Source: Ascidia mentula (Eukaryota; Chordata; Ascidiacea; Phlebobranchia; Ascidiidae). Taken from it: 64,000 nucleotides of DNA. The stretch is from NCBI GenBank assembly GCA_947561715.1, contig OX387198.1:1984001-2048000 (forward strand), written 5' to 3'. A program made the position numbers and the translations under genes. Positions 41,401-53,565 of this stretch are shown one piece after another. Each line of letters starts with the position of its first letter. Position 1 is the first letter of the stretch. The notes beneath the pieces were generated by a model that was given only the letters and a program-made list of their open reading frames with translations, made no database searches and had not been told where the DNA came from.

Positions 41401-41470
41401 GAACTCCGACACCAATCCCAACAGCAGCGGTTATCACACAGAATATAATGGTATAATATTTTGACGTCAT
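35405..41470 (-). CDS. GCPII/NAALADase-like metallopeptidase, copy B
   Basis: Thirteen exons at about 41273-41470, 40622-40917, 40330-40456, 40063-40244, 39088-39279, 38743-38824, 37882-38085, 37449-37663, 37104-37195, 36311-36563, 35976-36056, 35820-35912 and 35405-35603, giving about 735 residues. N-terminal anchor ([20 protein letters not shown]), protease-associated insert, then the M28 core with [34 protein letters not shown] and YHSVYETF, so all five zinc ligands and the catalytic Glu of the family are present. The glutamate-pocket residues differ from human GCPII: Thr for Asn257, Ser for Asn519 and Thr for Lys699, while Arg at 210 and Tyr at 552 and 700 are kept. Arg at the 536 position is retained in NMRYVV. 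Splice sites are canonical throughout. It looks like the most intact member of the array. Confidence 0.88.
36825..36900. repeat. Partial copy of the foldback repeat family
   Basis: GATGAAGTC, GGCGAAACGTCG and TTTTGTGCCAGAAAG echo the right half of the element at 30.3 kb (GATGAAGTC, GACGAAACGTCGG, CGCCAGAA). Located in intron 9 of copy B. Confidence 0.5.
38568..38715. mobile_element. Short hairpin MITE in intron 6 of copy B
   Basis: A near-perfect inverted repeat GTTCTTCTGGCACAATAAAA (about 38572-38594) is matched by its complement at about 38657-38680, with a 60-bp loop. The right flank again carries ATGCCTGGCAGCAACAG. It has the ends of the family seen at 30.2-30.4 kb and occupies the equivalent intron of a sister gene. 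Confidence 0.7.
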
Positions 41471-43006
41471 GTTGCATGTAATTTTACTAAACTATGCTAT
41501 AAAGCATTAAGTTAACGGCATTATTTTACGCAACAGCACAGAGGTTTGTACCGCACACCACGCCGTGTGTCCTGCGTGTCGTGACATCACTTAATAAATA
41601 ACACAAAGAACCTGTTATAGATAAAAACACTAAAACTGTTTCTGTTTCTGCCGCCTGTAGGTGTAAAACTGCGTCCTGGTGTCTATATTGCACACGCTCA
41701 AAGCCAGAACTTCACCAGACCATCGTACTGTTGAAAGCATATGTTTAATTGGAATGTTTGCACCGTATTTAAAATGGGAGTAATGATGTTTGCTTTGTGC
41801 ATTGCAACGACGTACCCGCAGGTTATTTGTTTGCTGACTTTAGGGGTACGGTTCTGCATCAAACGCAAAGCAAACATTATGCAGAGAATGCATTGTCAGC
41901 ATTACTGTCTTGGTTTTGTGTTTGATGATTGCCCGACAGTAAATAAAAACTTATCTGAAAGTACAACTGCCCAAGCTTACCTTAATTCCACTGCATTGTT
42001 TTTGATTGACATGGGCATACTTTTGATATTACGTAATCAGAGCGAAGATACAACAAACAAGTAGTCACTAACAATTGCACCAAACTAATCTTGGAGATTA
42101 CGAAGCACTTTGTCACCAAATTACACGTGGTGCCAGCAACTGACGACACTTTTTTTTAAAATCGTTTTTTAAAAAACACATGTTTTAATACAAGTACTAC
42201 TTAGGCTTGACACAAAAGAAATGACAGATAGCCAGGGAATAATATTCACATGGTTACATTTGACATCCTGCTTTTGTGGAAGATTCCAGCAGTGCGAGTC
42301 ACGTAAACATGTCACTCTACAAAATGCTTTAATGCTTGCTTTTCGCTCGTTGGATGAACAGCGCCTTTATTCAAGGTGGGTTGGTTTTGGTTTGCATGTG
42401 TTTCATTCATTCATTGGTTTATTTTGCCCTAAGTATTTCAGTACAAAAAGATGGGGTGTTTACCATCCTTTTATCTTGAATTATCCAGTGTCGAAGCACA
42501 AAATGTCATTACTTTCAAACGTAAAATATAGATTCCTGGAATACCAAAATGTAGAAGCTGTTTGTTTCTAACACAGACTGTTTCCAGATCTAATAAAAAA
42601 AAGTTATCATAACTAAGAAGGGGAATATTAAGAATATTTAGTAACATTTTTAAATCAGCTGAATTGCACCCGCATCTATGGTTTCTGCAACACCTTGATT
42701 TTAGGTTTTACTGCAAGTGAAATTCGCTTTTATTTCGCAAAACTGCATATATTCTGGATATAATGACGCCTTTGAAAACTACTTATTTATTTATTGAAAG
42801 AAATCAACCAGTGTTTTTTAATAAGCTATCATAGTAGTAAAGAGCAGTTAATTTTACTTTGCAAGAAAAACTATTTATGACCTTGACTTTGCCTAGGGAT
42901 AAATCATCAAACAGTAACTATACGTTGTAACTCACTTAATACATTGGAAGTGAATAAATTTCCAACATTTGTTATAGGAGATGTTATGCATTCTATACTG
43001 GAACAT
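41471..43006. other. Intergenic between copies A and B
   Basis: No recognisable gene. Open frames at 41741-42064 and 42221-42571 (+) have no domain, no splice continuation and AT-driven composition. It should hold the promoter of B and the 3' flank of A. Confidence 0.45.
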
Positions 43007-46000
43007 TTAGTTCGGAACAACAGGTTGAAGAGTGGCAGCAGCCGACAACACGTGGAAGACGACGATGGAATATTGTCTTCTCACTTCATCCCAGGCATCA
43101 TCATCGTCATCTGCGATATCAAACATGGCGTCCACGATCCCCGGGAACGCTGTGTTGCCGTAAGTGTTGTGTTGGCTCGGTGCCGATATCACGTGTCTAC
43201 AAGGTCGTACAAGGTTATATTAGTCGAAAATCGACGCTAAAACAATGGAAAATCGGTTCCTCGTATTTGGGATACAAATAGTTTAAAAAATTCCCCAGTA
43301 AAGCAAGAGTTGAGATCCAATTTTAAATAATTTACCTGTAAGCAGTTCTACCAGGCAGTGGGTTTTGATCAATAAATGCTCTTTCCAACTGCATCAGTTG
43401 ATCGTTAGCAGCTCTCACTGCCGATGGGCTGCATTAAGTTAAAACGGCTCAATGACAAAAAATCTACAATACTGGCCCAGCCACTTCTGTTAAGACAATA
43501 AACCTTAGAATGTGTATCGATACCTACTTGGTTTTGTCAAGTGTATCAATTCGCGAATGAATTTCTTTTGCTGAAGCAGACAGTTGTGCGATTGCATTCT
43601 CCATCTGGTCTGTGGAATAAGCACAATAATCAGAAAAGTTTGTGGTCGGATACGTGATTTTTGTCCTATATCTTTAATTATTTGTATTGGTATACTCATT
43701 CACTACCGCCAATGACGGATTCATTTTTAAGGAATCGGTTGCAGTAAGAACCTATCTAGCGAGTTTATTTCATTAGTTTTCTTCCAAAGAAAAAAGTAAA
43801 CGCCTAGAACCTTTTTTACCTAAATCAACGCCATGAGCAGTCAAGTTAGCTCCAGCATCCGCTTTCAGCGACGCAAACTTATCTTCTAAATCCTTTGCGT
43901 AAAGCCTCGCATCAATGGGAAGGATCGTAAAATCAGCCAATCTTCTTCCCACCTCACCCCATATTCGAGTAACCGCTAGATGGCAGTAGAAGTCGGGATC
44001 GACGTATTTTGAGACGAGACTGAAGGTTTCGTACACAGAGTGGTACACAGGGTATCTTGCAAGCCCGATGTTCTGTAAAAAAAGTAGTTATTTCATTTCA
44101 TGTTACATTGGAAATGTCTCACTTCTATATTGAAAGCAACAACATACATTGTCCTCAATAAAAACTTATGGAAAATGGCATGATTTTTCTAAACGTTTTG
44201 AACACATTGCATTCATACTTTATATTTCAAGGAAGTTTAAGGTGTGTTGTCTTTCAGTTTAGATTCTACTGTACATAAACGTGTCATGCGCCGAAATCAA
44301 GAAAACAACATCGCCAATGCCTATCTGACGAAACTGTCGGGAAACCACAGAGATGGAATATATAAAATCTATGATGAACAAATGGTAGGCATGCGTCACT
44401 CACAAAATCATAAATGTGAAGGATGTTGACTGATGGAACCCCTATAGCTTGCTGAAACGTCGTATAATCACTTCCTGAGCCGAGCGAACTGAAACTAATC
44501 AAAGGTATTGTTGCCTTAATACACAGTAAAACTATAAAGTTTAGTAATAAAAACTGTACCAACAGCATCTTGGCATTAGCCTTTACTTTCGGTTTAAAAG
44601 TAATTGATCAGGAATAGCAGCTTAACAATTTAACTTGCAATACAGTTTTGTAAAGTTTTATAATCAATATCTTCAATAAGACCAAATTAAACGCTGGGAA
44701 AACGTTTTAGTTGACAGTCAACCACTCCAATTGTTGACATGTGAAATAAGTTTAATTTTCATACCTTGGTAAGCTCCCATCACCATTAGGATTACGCTTT
44801 ACCCACGTGTCGTACAGACTTCCACTTGCTGGGTCCGGATTCGGAACCAACTTCGCAGAGTCGAAAACCACATCACTTAAACTGTACACACCCCCGGCAC
44901 TCAGAGAAAAGTTTCCAACCACAGCCAAGTCAACGTTCAAGTAAGCCACTGCTCTCGAATTCAGCTCCTTTTGATACTCCTGTGTAACAAGAGACAAAAA
45001 AATTTTTACGAATACGCGATATTAAAACGATACTGCTAACAATTGTAGTGCTCTTAAAAAAAGTGCAGCTTTCCTTCTTAAGGTTATTAACACAAGATGT
45101 GTAATATAACATGTATGCATACAAATGAAACGAATATCACGGTGAAGGTCATAACACCTGTGGTTTTTTTTTGAGTAGAATAAATGTGTACATTTCGGCA
45201 ACAAAGCTAACACCAGTTTTAGGCAACTTTAAGGTTTATTTGACAAAATATAAAAACTTGAGGAAAAGAATAAATGAAATTATCTCATTCACCTCCACCC
45301 ACTCAGTTGATCCTATCCACGCATATTCCTCTGCTCCCCAGCTACAGAATACAAGAGTCCTCCTCGGTCTCCATCCATCCTTCAACATCTTCCCGAACGC
45401 TCTCGTCATCTCCAACAACGCAGCTGTTCCACTTGATGGATCCATTGCTCCAAACACCCAAGCATCTCTGTGGTTTCCGAAGATCACGTAGCGATCTGTA
45501 CGAAATGATTAAGGGTGGTTTTATGTTCCATAACAATGTTGCCATTAGAACAAATCAGTAAGGGCAAGTGAAAAAGTCACAAACACACACATTAATGTGC
45601 CTTTACTTTTAGTTGCATGTGATCTGTCTTTACGTTTCGGTAATAAACCTCCCATCGAGATTCCTGGCGAAGTTACCTGGATTTAAAAAAAAAATACTCG
45701 CCTGGTTCGTAACTTCCTCTGATGTATCCGATCACATTGTGAATTTTTGCCACCTCGTTTTCAGTTTTCACCGACATCCTTATCTTTCTGCAAAATGATA
45801 ACAGATTGAGCAAATCACATTACTGTAGACTTGCAATGTTGCAAAGTACATTAATACAAGATGCACTGACAATACTTTACCATGGGTCAGGAAAAAAATT
45901 ATTCCACATTACTTGTCTGCATGAGCGGCCGAAAACCCTGGTCCGTATTTGTAAGTAATGTTCAACCCTCCCCTCCACGTTGGTTCAACTTCATCTCCAC

Positions 46001-48107
46001 CAAGTTTCGATAAATACTTCCACGCATCGTTGTAACCAATCGGCGTCACTGGAATCTTCGGGAGACGAATCGAATCTATTGGTTTTCTCCAGGCTGACTC
46101 TTAAACCCAAGTTACGTCATTTAACATCAATGATACAATTACGTGTTTTTGTTGGTCGATGATTTAACGTTTAAATGCCCGCGTAAGCAACTCCAACATC
46201 ATCACAAACCTCAGAAAACGTATTTCTGAAAACAGAACCATCTACACGTTATTTACCATTAAAAAACAAACATGTGCTCTCTGATCCAAAAGAGGTGAAT
46301 TAATGGCAAAGTTTATTAATTTAAATCCCCTTTTTACGACGCTATAAAGGTAATAAATTTGTTTCATAGTGATTTTACTGCGCATCAAACAAAAATAACT
46401 CTCACCACTTTGCTACTATGTGATCATATCTTCTTTGTGTTACAGTGTTAACAAACTTTAAGCAGGTTACTTCCACATGGTAAGTACTTATAGCTGGGTA
46501 ATTTGGAGTCTGTGGATCCCCGTTGCCCGTCCATAAAGTCCCACGTTGAACCCCAGTCCCAGGTAGGTACCAGTCATTTGGGTAAACATCAGCCCATGGT
46601 ACAGTGTAGTCGATAGGATCAGAGTAGAGGATAAGTCCGATGCATCCGTATTCCTGGGCGTGCTCGGCTGAAAGTTAAATCGTAAGATTCGGTTTATTCA
46701 GCTATTCTTGCTGTCAGGCATGATAAATTTAAAAGAACTGTTCTTTTGGCAGAAGGATACGAGATTTGCATTACAAACGACCTTTCGTCCACTACCCGGA
46801 GGGATTTTTTCAGGGTTATTTGGCAATAAACTATCATGTGCATAAATAACACAGAAAAGGGGGGAAAATAGATTACTTTAGTCACCTTTATCGCCACGGT
46901 ATAGATATCCATATTTCGCGATACAAATTTTCCCTCTCGTGTCGATATTAAGAGTTCGGTTCAAATTCATAAAGTCTTCGATGGTTGCGTAATTCACATA
47001 AACTAATTCACCCTGAGAAGAAAATCGAGGTCATCCACCAACTTAATGTCGATTTATGTAATTGAAAGGGAATTTAATGTGAAAATGCGTGGGGCCCATA
47101 CTTTTGCATAAAAAATCAGCAAAATCGTGTGTTTGTTAATCAGGTTTTAAATTCCAGGTCGAATAAAACACAAACTAGGTTTAAATGATCAAGGTTGTAA
47201 TACAGATACCACACCTCTGGTGAACCAGCAGCCGAGTAAGCATTGAACGGATCCACAACATCCGGGTCATTTTGCTCCTCATCCAAGACCAGCTCCTTTC
47301 GTTGCGAAATATCCGTTTCGGTTCCGTCGCTTAGCAACACAGCCACGTAGTTGGAATCGTTTTGTTTCGGGTAGGAAAGTAGTACATCGTATTCGGATAC
47401 CACAACCGAATCCAAATCTTTTTCCCATCTGTTTTTGATTAAATTCACGAAATCCACTTCGTCAACTTCTCTTCCAGCAATATGGGGTCGCCGTGTGAGT
47501 ATTCTGCATCACAAGTGAAAGCAAAAAAGATCTCTCAACACAATCATTCATTCAGGTCCGTTGCCCATATCTTAAACCCTATAAATGGTGGTACATCATT
47601 TTTTTGTGTATTTAACTTTATTTTTAGTAGTTATATACTCCTTTGTTTTGCTCGATAATGTCCATTTTTGTGTTACGAACTTTTTGTGGCAGCTCTTCTG
47701 GCAGAAGAGTATTCAGCAATTTAACATGCCTGGCAGCGTCAGTAACAAATAATTTGGGAGAGTTTTAATTCGTCCAATTATTTTCCGACTTACCCATTTT
47801 TACGATACAATCATAGCCTACCCCGATATTATGTGCCTTAGAGCATTCTTCGATTCGCCTTTTGAATTTTTAAATAAAAAACTTGTATATTTGATCATTG
47901 AATAAATTATACTTACTCCAAATTCTCCCTGATATTTTCACTTTTCATTTCATCCATGAGTTTCTTCTGAATGGAAACATCTTCCTCTGGTTGTCCACCA
48001 GATGGAGCTCGTTGGTTTGGATGGCTGAAGTAACCAATCAGAACTCCGACACCAATACCAACAACAGCAGTTATCACACAAAATATAATGGTGCGAGATT
48101 TTGACAT
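43007..48107 (-). CDS. GCPII/NAALADase-like metallopeptidase, copy A (most diverged)
   Basis: Thirteen exons at about 47917-48107, 47215-47503, 46886-47013, 46492-46670, 45909-46101, 45701-45790, 45292-45496, 44766-44980, 44404-44497, 43820-44074, 43531-43611, 43335-43432 and 43007-43198. Frames are open and phases agree, giving about 730 residues. It has the membrane anchor and the zinc-site motifs [20 protein letters not shown] and YHSVYETF. The catalytic segment reads [12 protein letters not shown], where the others have [12 protein letters not shown]. At the Arg536 position it has Leu. Two splice donors are unusual: intron 6 starts GCGAGT instead of GT, and intron 4 starts A|GTACTT. If either fails the transcript breaks, so function is likely but less certain than for B. 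Confidence 0.82.
47660..47745. repeat. Fragment of the dispersed foldback family
   Basis: CTCTTCTGGCAGAAGAG is itself a small palindrome and is followed by AACATGCCTGGCAGCGTCAG, the flank signature of the elements at 30.4 and 38.7 kb. Located in intron 1 of copy A. Confidence 0.45.
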
Positions 48108-48490
48108 TATATGTTAGCAATCCCAACTTAATTTTCAGAAACACAGTAAGCCCACTTAATACAAAACACTACAGTTCTGAAAGATGTCGACTATTTATGT
48201 TCAATTAATCCGAGTAACGACAAGTAGATAGCAAGGATTTTGCTGAATCCGTTATTGCTCCATCACTATTGCCGCAATAACGAATTACTTGTCACGCATG
48301 TTGCTGCCAAAGGCTTAACACGGCGAGTATCTCATGCGTATCAGCTGCTTACACTTTAATCACAAACGTTGATTGCCTATCCTGTACATAATGCGTAGAG
48401 CAGGGTTTCTCAACGGTGGCCTATGGCGTCCCTAGGGGCAAAGGGCGATCCCCTAGGGTGTACAGATAGGGTCCGCACTAATTGCGTTAC
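48108..48490 (-). promoter_or_regulatory. Upstream region of copy A, shared with copy D
   Basis: Homologous to 25520-25900. The distal part, CAGGGTTTCTCAACGGTGGC followed by CCCTAGGGGCAAAGGG, resembles the end of a hAT-type MITE. The promoter role is inferred from position. Confidence 0.5.
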
Positions 48491-49046
48491 ATAAAAATTC
48501 ATTAAAAATTGTGTTGGTCTCTTGGTTTTCGCTGGTCCCTGCATTTTAAATTAGCATTTTGTTTCAAACATTAAAATAATGTTATCTACCTTCAAGCTTT
48601 CAGTCTTACTGCTATTACAGACATAAAACAGACCAAAACCCACCAAGTTACCTTCACAAACATTAAGAACAATGCAAATGACATAGAGCTGCGTGCTGTT
48701 TCGCTGAGTACGTGGCCCGTATTTACACTTCCGAACTATGTGTGCTCAACTCAATTGTGCACCAAATATTTGTCATAATTTTTTAGCTCTAATATCAAAA
48801 CCAACGACTACAGATTTTTTTTCAGAGAACATTCAGGATGAGTATTTAACGCTAAAAGAGGTTGTATTTTGCGCCAACCGGTCCTGAAGAATACACACAT
48901 TTTCAACCACCACAGCATAATTTTGTCCCAATATTGAGCGTTAAGACGAGTATAACAAACGCGTTGTACACTAACATATCCCTCTTTAAAACTATGGTGA
49001 CGTTTTCAAAAATCATGCAAACACCTTTCCACTGGTCGTCCCTGGG
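48491..49046. other. Intergenic between the threonine aldolase and copy A
   Basis: AT-rich, with no supported feature. It presumably contains the aldolase 3' UTR and the distal promoter of copy A. Confidence 0.4.
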
Positions 49047-52000
49047 CTAAACACATTCCTCAATCCAAGCTTTCATCACTGAATGCAATTTCACCAGGCC
49101 CAAATCAACGTCCCTTTCGGCAATACCATTATGGAAGACTGCCCTCGCGTGCACATCTGTAAAAGGTAACACCTTCACAAGAATATCTTCGCCATCGTTG
49201 CACTGTGCCATCCTGTGGCAGAACTCGGCTGCCCCCTTGCGGCCATCATGAGTCGGCAAAGTGTTTTTCACCTCGATCCACACCATGTTGGTTTCCACCT
49301 CATTGAGATCGATGCAAACGTATTTCGGCGCGTACTCCAGTACACCTGTTCCAACACACTCTTTTACGGGCTACAGTGAACGTGAATGGTTTTTCCAATT
49401 GTTTTACTGTTAATGGTCAACTTTTTCGTGTCTCAAAATCAAATTTCGCTTTTAAAAACTTTTGAAACAGTTGAATGCTAAAGCGAATTATCAACTTGAG
49501 ACACGGAAACTAATGTCGGCCAATAATTCACAGCGAACAAATCACAAATGATCATAGAATAACTGCACTTCTGTGCTATCGGGCTAAGGCGTTTTGAGAT
49601 AGTTTTACAGTAAGTAGACAACTTTAATTTTCTGTGCTAATTATGATTCAATACAAACAATATAGCCATTTAACCGCTGGGTGATTCATTAGCAAACGTA
49701 TCTATTGTAATTACAATCATCACTAATGCAAGTGGTAAGAGTTATGTTCCGAGAAACTTTAGTTGTGATACATGCAACAACATAGTAGAAGGGGCGTTAA
49801 TTGACTTCGACGTTGTAATATTTAGCGGATTGTTTTAAATAAAACCAAAACGCAAGGGAAAGTAATATAACTATGTGGTCTTAATTACAGCCGCATCAAA
49901 CCTTCAGCAAATTTCTTCGCGTTATCGTGGTCAACGTGGAGGCGTCCGACCATATCGGTAAGGGAAATAATTCCGGCAGCAGCAAGGACTCCACACTGCC
50001 GCATACCGCCACCTAGCGCCTTGCGGAGTCGACGCGCACGTCCGATCAGCTCCTTACTCCCCACTATCACCGAGCCCACAGGGGAACCCAGACCCTGCGC
50101 AAATACGAGCTTGCGGTTACTATCTGATGACGCCAGGGAGTATTTAAAACGCAATCAAGTGGAATCACCTTGGAGAGGCAAATGTTGATGGAGTCGACGT
50201 ACTTAGTGATGGCGCTTGGCTCCACGTTCAACCCCACAGCTGCGTGGAACAGACGCGCTCCGTCCATGTGGACTGGAACGCCAAGCTCGTTCGCAAGAAC
50301 TCGAAGCTGTGAATTAGTGACACCCTTGTAAGTTAACAGTAGAAAATATATGGTGTAAGTCACGACGTAGTTTTAAGCTTTGCGGAAGTTTATAAAGGAT
50401 GGAAGCCGAAGGTTTATTTTAAGTTGGCATTATTTTGTAACATGTGAATACAAAAACGTTTTAACAAACTCGGTTGTCATTGCGTATTACTATTGTTACA
50501 TATTTCTTATCGTTATCGTCTTCCGCTTACGTCTTTAATGGCTACGTGTGATTTCTATGGTGGCTGTTTGGTGTGGGGGAAGGAGGGAATGTACGCGTGG
50601 TAGAAACGCGACGTTTTTTTCTATTTTTTTATCGCTTTGGTCGTTTTCGAATGAAACGTATACACCCTGTTGGTTGTAGTACGATTCTACGATCCTTGCG
50701 GAAAACAACAGTAAAACACTGATTCGGGAGAGTCACAAAAACCGACAGACCTCTTGTAAGAACGGCATTGGGAGAATCCTCCCGTTCATTGCGTTTTCAA
50801 CAGCAATTAAAGATGTTTTCGTTCTGTGTGGATCTTTATCATCACGGAAGTTCGCCCTGGCGTCCTTCAAGCTGAAAGTTCCGTCTCTCTTGTTTCGCAA
50901 GACATTAAATCCAACTCCACCCCACTGTATAGGATAAATTAGGTCGCTATCAAATGCTATGTATTTGAAAAGCGGCGGGAAATAACGATAGAAACATAAG
51001 CAGAGTTTCATGAACTGAGAGATTATAACAATTATAATAGTGGCATTTCATTGAACACGCAGTAGTGGATTTAGTTCCGTTAATGTTTGACCCGGTGTTA
51101 ACGCCACATATATTGACCTTTAGAGTTTCCTGCGGTCAAATGTTGCATAATGTAGAAAGCCACACGCACTGAAAAGGCTGGCTTAATTATTTAATGCGCT
51201 GGCCCCACATATAAAGCCGGCTTAGCAGACTATTTAGGAGAGCCCCAATCAGGTTTACTTACTTTAATGTATTTTCCTTGTAGGGTTATAATTGTCATAT
51301 CAATTATATTCAGGGTATGACATGAGGTATAGTTTCTAACGCAAGGCAGCAACATTAATATTAGCAAAGTTGTCAGAAAAACAGCAAACTCGGAAATTAT
51401 CGCCATTCTCACCTGTGCAATTCCCCCTTGCTCGTTGAGGTAAATGTGAGATTCGTCTCCCAGCATTACTTCGCTCGCCCTCTCCCAGCAATGACTCAAC
51501 ACAGAGAGGAGGTTCCCCATCGTACCAGTAGGAACAAACAAGGCATCTTCCTTCTTACATATATCGGCAATCATCCTTTGCAAACCTGCAAAAGATATTA
51601 TTCGGAATATTGGAGTATATTTTATGAACCACGGCATTACATAAAACCCTAGTAATGTGGTTTATATTAAAAAGTTGATGAATGCTAACCTCCACAAAGA
51701 AGAGATTTTGATGAATTTTGCAGCATTTAAAATCATACTGACATGGAAATAGTAATGAAGAATTAAAACATATCTTATGCAGTAAACAAAGCTGACGTTA
51801 GCGGTAACAAATAGCGGAAAACCAGCAGGATTTTGGGTGGAATAAGTCATATTATTTTCCCACCAACTAAAATATTGGGAGACCTCTGCGTCCCCATTCG
51901 GGATTTTCGCCCATGGAGGTACCAACATTTCGATTGTCGCCATGGCAACAGCAAACGCCAATCTAGGCCTACATGGTAAACTAAAATAATGGAAAATGGG

Positions 52001-52337
52001 CCACTGTACGAAACTGACAGGTTCTTGTAGGTGCTCATTTCACATGTGTTTATCTTGGAGACAAAACCCATGAATGGCAAAAATTAGAAGACAAAAGCTT
52101 ACGGTTTACTGTTTGATCTTCCCCGTAAACGTCATCTCCAACTTCGGCTTCAGACATTGCTTTTCGCATTTTATCAGTCGGTAAAGTCAAAGTATCGCTT
52201 CGTAAATCAACAACATGTACTTTGTTTTCCATGGCAACAAGTCTATTCTTCTGCGATGCAGCAATTACAAACTTGAATGCAAATAAAACTATGAGGTTAG
52301 TGTAATCTAGTGTGAGCGCATTTTTAATCGATCTCAT
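49047..52337 (-). CDS. Low-specificity L-threonine aldolase (PLP enzyme), six exons
   Basis: This predicted enzyme cleaves L-threonine/allo-threonine to glycine and acetaldehyde with pyridoxal phosphate. Exons: 52103-52232 (or from an in-frame ATG at 52337), 51413-51585, 50751-50924, 50169-50306 (an acceptor 18 bp earlier is also in frame), 49902-50094 and 49047-49345; all phases agree, giving 368 residues (403 with the upstream start). Motifs in order: [65 protein letters not shown], the PLP lysine in [26 protein letters not shown] and VETNMVW. The exon 5-6 junction was chosen as GAAG|GT...AG|GTGTAC because it restores the family spacing between AEG and VETNM. The upstream start would add a hydrophobic stretch ([13 protein letters not shown]) that could be a targeting or anchor segment. 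Confidence 0.9.
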
Positions 52338-53565
52338 CCGTGGATTAATGAACAGTTTTACGATAACTAGTAGCTGCCGAAATGCATTTTTAAGCTTCAG
52401 TTTTGATTTGGGGTTACTTATTTTATTCTGCCAGGAAATAAGGGGCGACTAGACTTTCTTTATGGTCCTCACTTTTGCGACCTGAATATTCCTATATATT
52501 GTAACTCTAGAAAAAAAGTGGCTTCACAAAGGTCTGCTTAATGGTTGCAACATTACAGAGACTTTAACCGAAGTGCATACATATGTTAGTAGCAATTTAC
52601 GATTGGTAGATCGCGTTAGTAAGCATCTAAACTTTGCAAATCATGCAATAACCTGAAAAATTGCAGTTGTTAATTCTACAGTGCCCAGCTAGCCTACACC
52701 ACAACTGCGGTCAACTTGAAGTCATTCAAATCGCAGGGAGTTTAATACCAAGGTATGTCAAACAAAACCGCACATGATAACGTGGTTGATGCTGGTAAAC
52801 TATTCCCACCAGAGTTACAAACAACCCGTCCAAAATAATTCCAGAAAATTATCATCCAAATAAAAGACTGCAAAACCTTTTTGAACTGTTTTACATTTAT
52901 TACTCGAAAGCTTAAATGCTAAAACGTTGAAGCAAGTTGATAATAAGAAACTACATCAGCACTGTGGGCCTGTGTTACGTTTCACAATCACTGCAGAAAA
53001 TATCGGCCCCTGACAAAACATGTCACAATAATAACCTGAATACAGTAGTTTAAACTAAGTTGGTCCAAAGCTTTAACAAATTTCAACATTTCAAAACAAT
53101 GACCTGCACAAACGTATCGTGGCATTGATAGAGATGTGCCTGTTATCTAAACAAGGTCTGTTTGTCATAACTTCAAACACTTGCATCGTTCAACATACCC
53201 CATATAGTATCCATGCAGTAAGGTTATAGATTTTCTTTTAATATAGAATTTAGAAGCCAATATCATACCAGAGTGGGAAAATTTGCGACGCAATCCTGCA
53301 TGCCGCATTTTATTTCAGTAAAAAACTGATTAAATGCGTGTAGTGTTGCACGTGCACTGCATCTTTATTGGGACCACACAAAACAGCATAATCTTTTATC
53401 GAAAATATTATGCGTGATTTATTTGCCAGGAAATACCTAATGTTCACTTTTAATTTCCTAATTGGGGAGTGACTAAAAAAAACCTGAAAGAATTCTTGCT
53501 TTCTATGAAACTACTCAACCATATCCTAACGTGGGAAAACGTGGTCATTGAAGCATATCGGACTG
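52338..53565. other. Intergenic between the threonine aldolase and the foldback element
   Basis: No gene recognised. It contains the presumed promoter of the minus-strand aldolase. Confidence 0.45.

Noticed and set aside
42221..42571. 116-codon plus-strand frame between copies A and B
   Set aside because: No domain, no signal peptide or splice linkage; a frame of this size is expected by chance in 64 kb.
51662..52080. Minus-strand frames between threonine aldolase exons 1 and 2
   Set aside because: They lie in the intron; the aldolase reads cleanly from exon 1 to 51585 without them and they contain no family motif.
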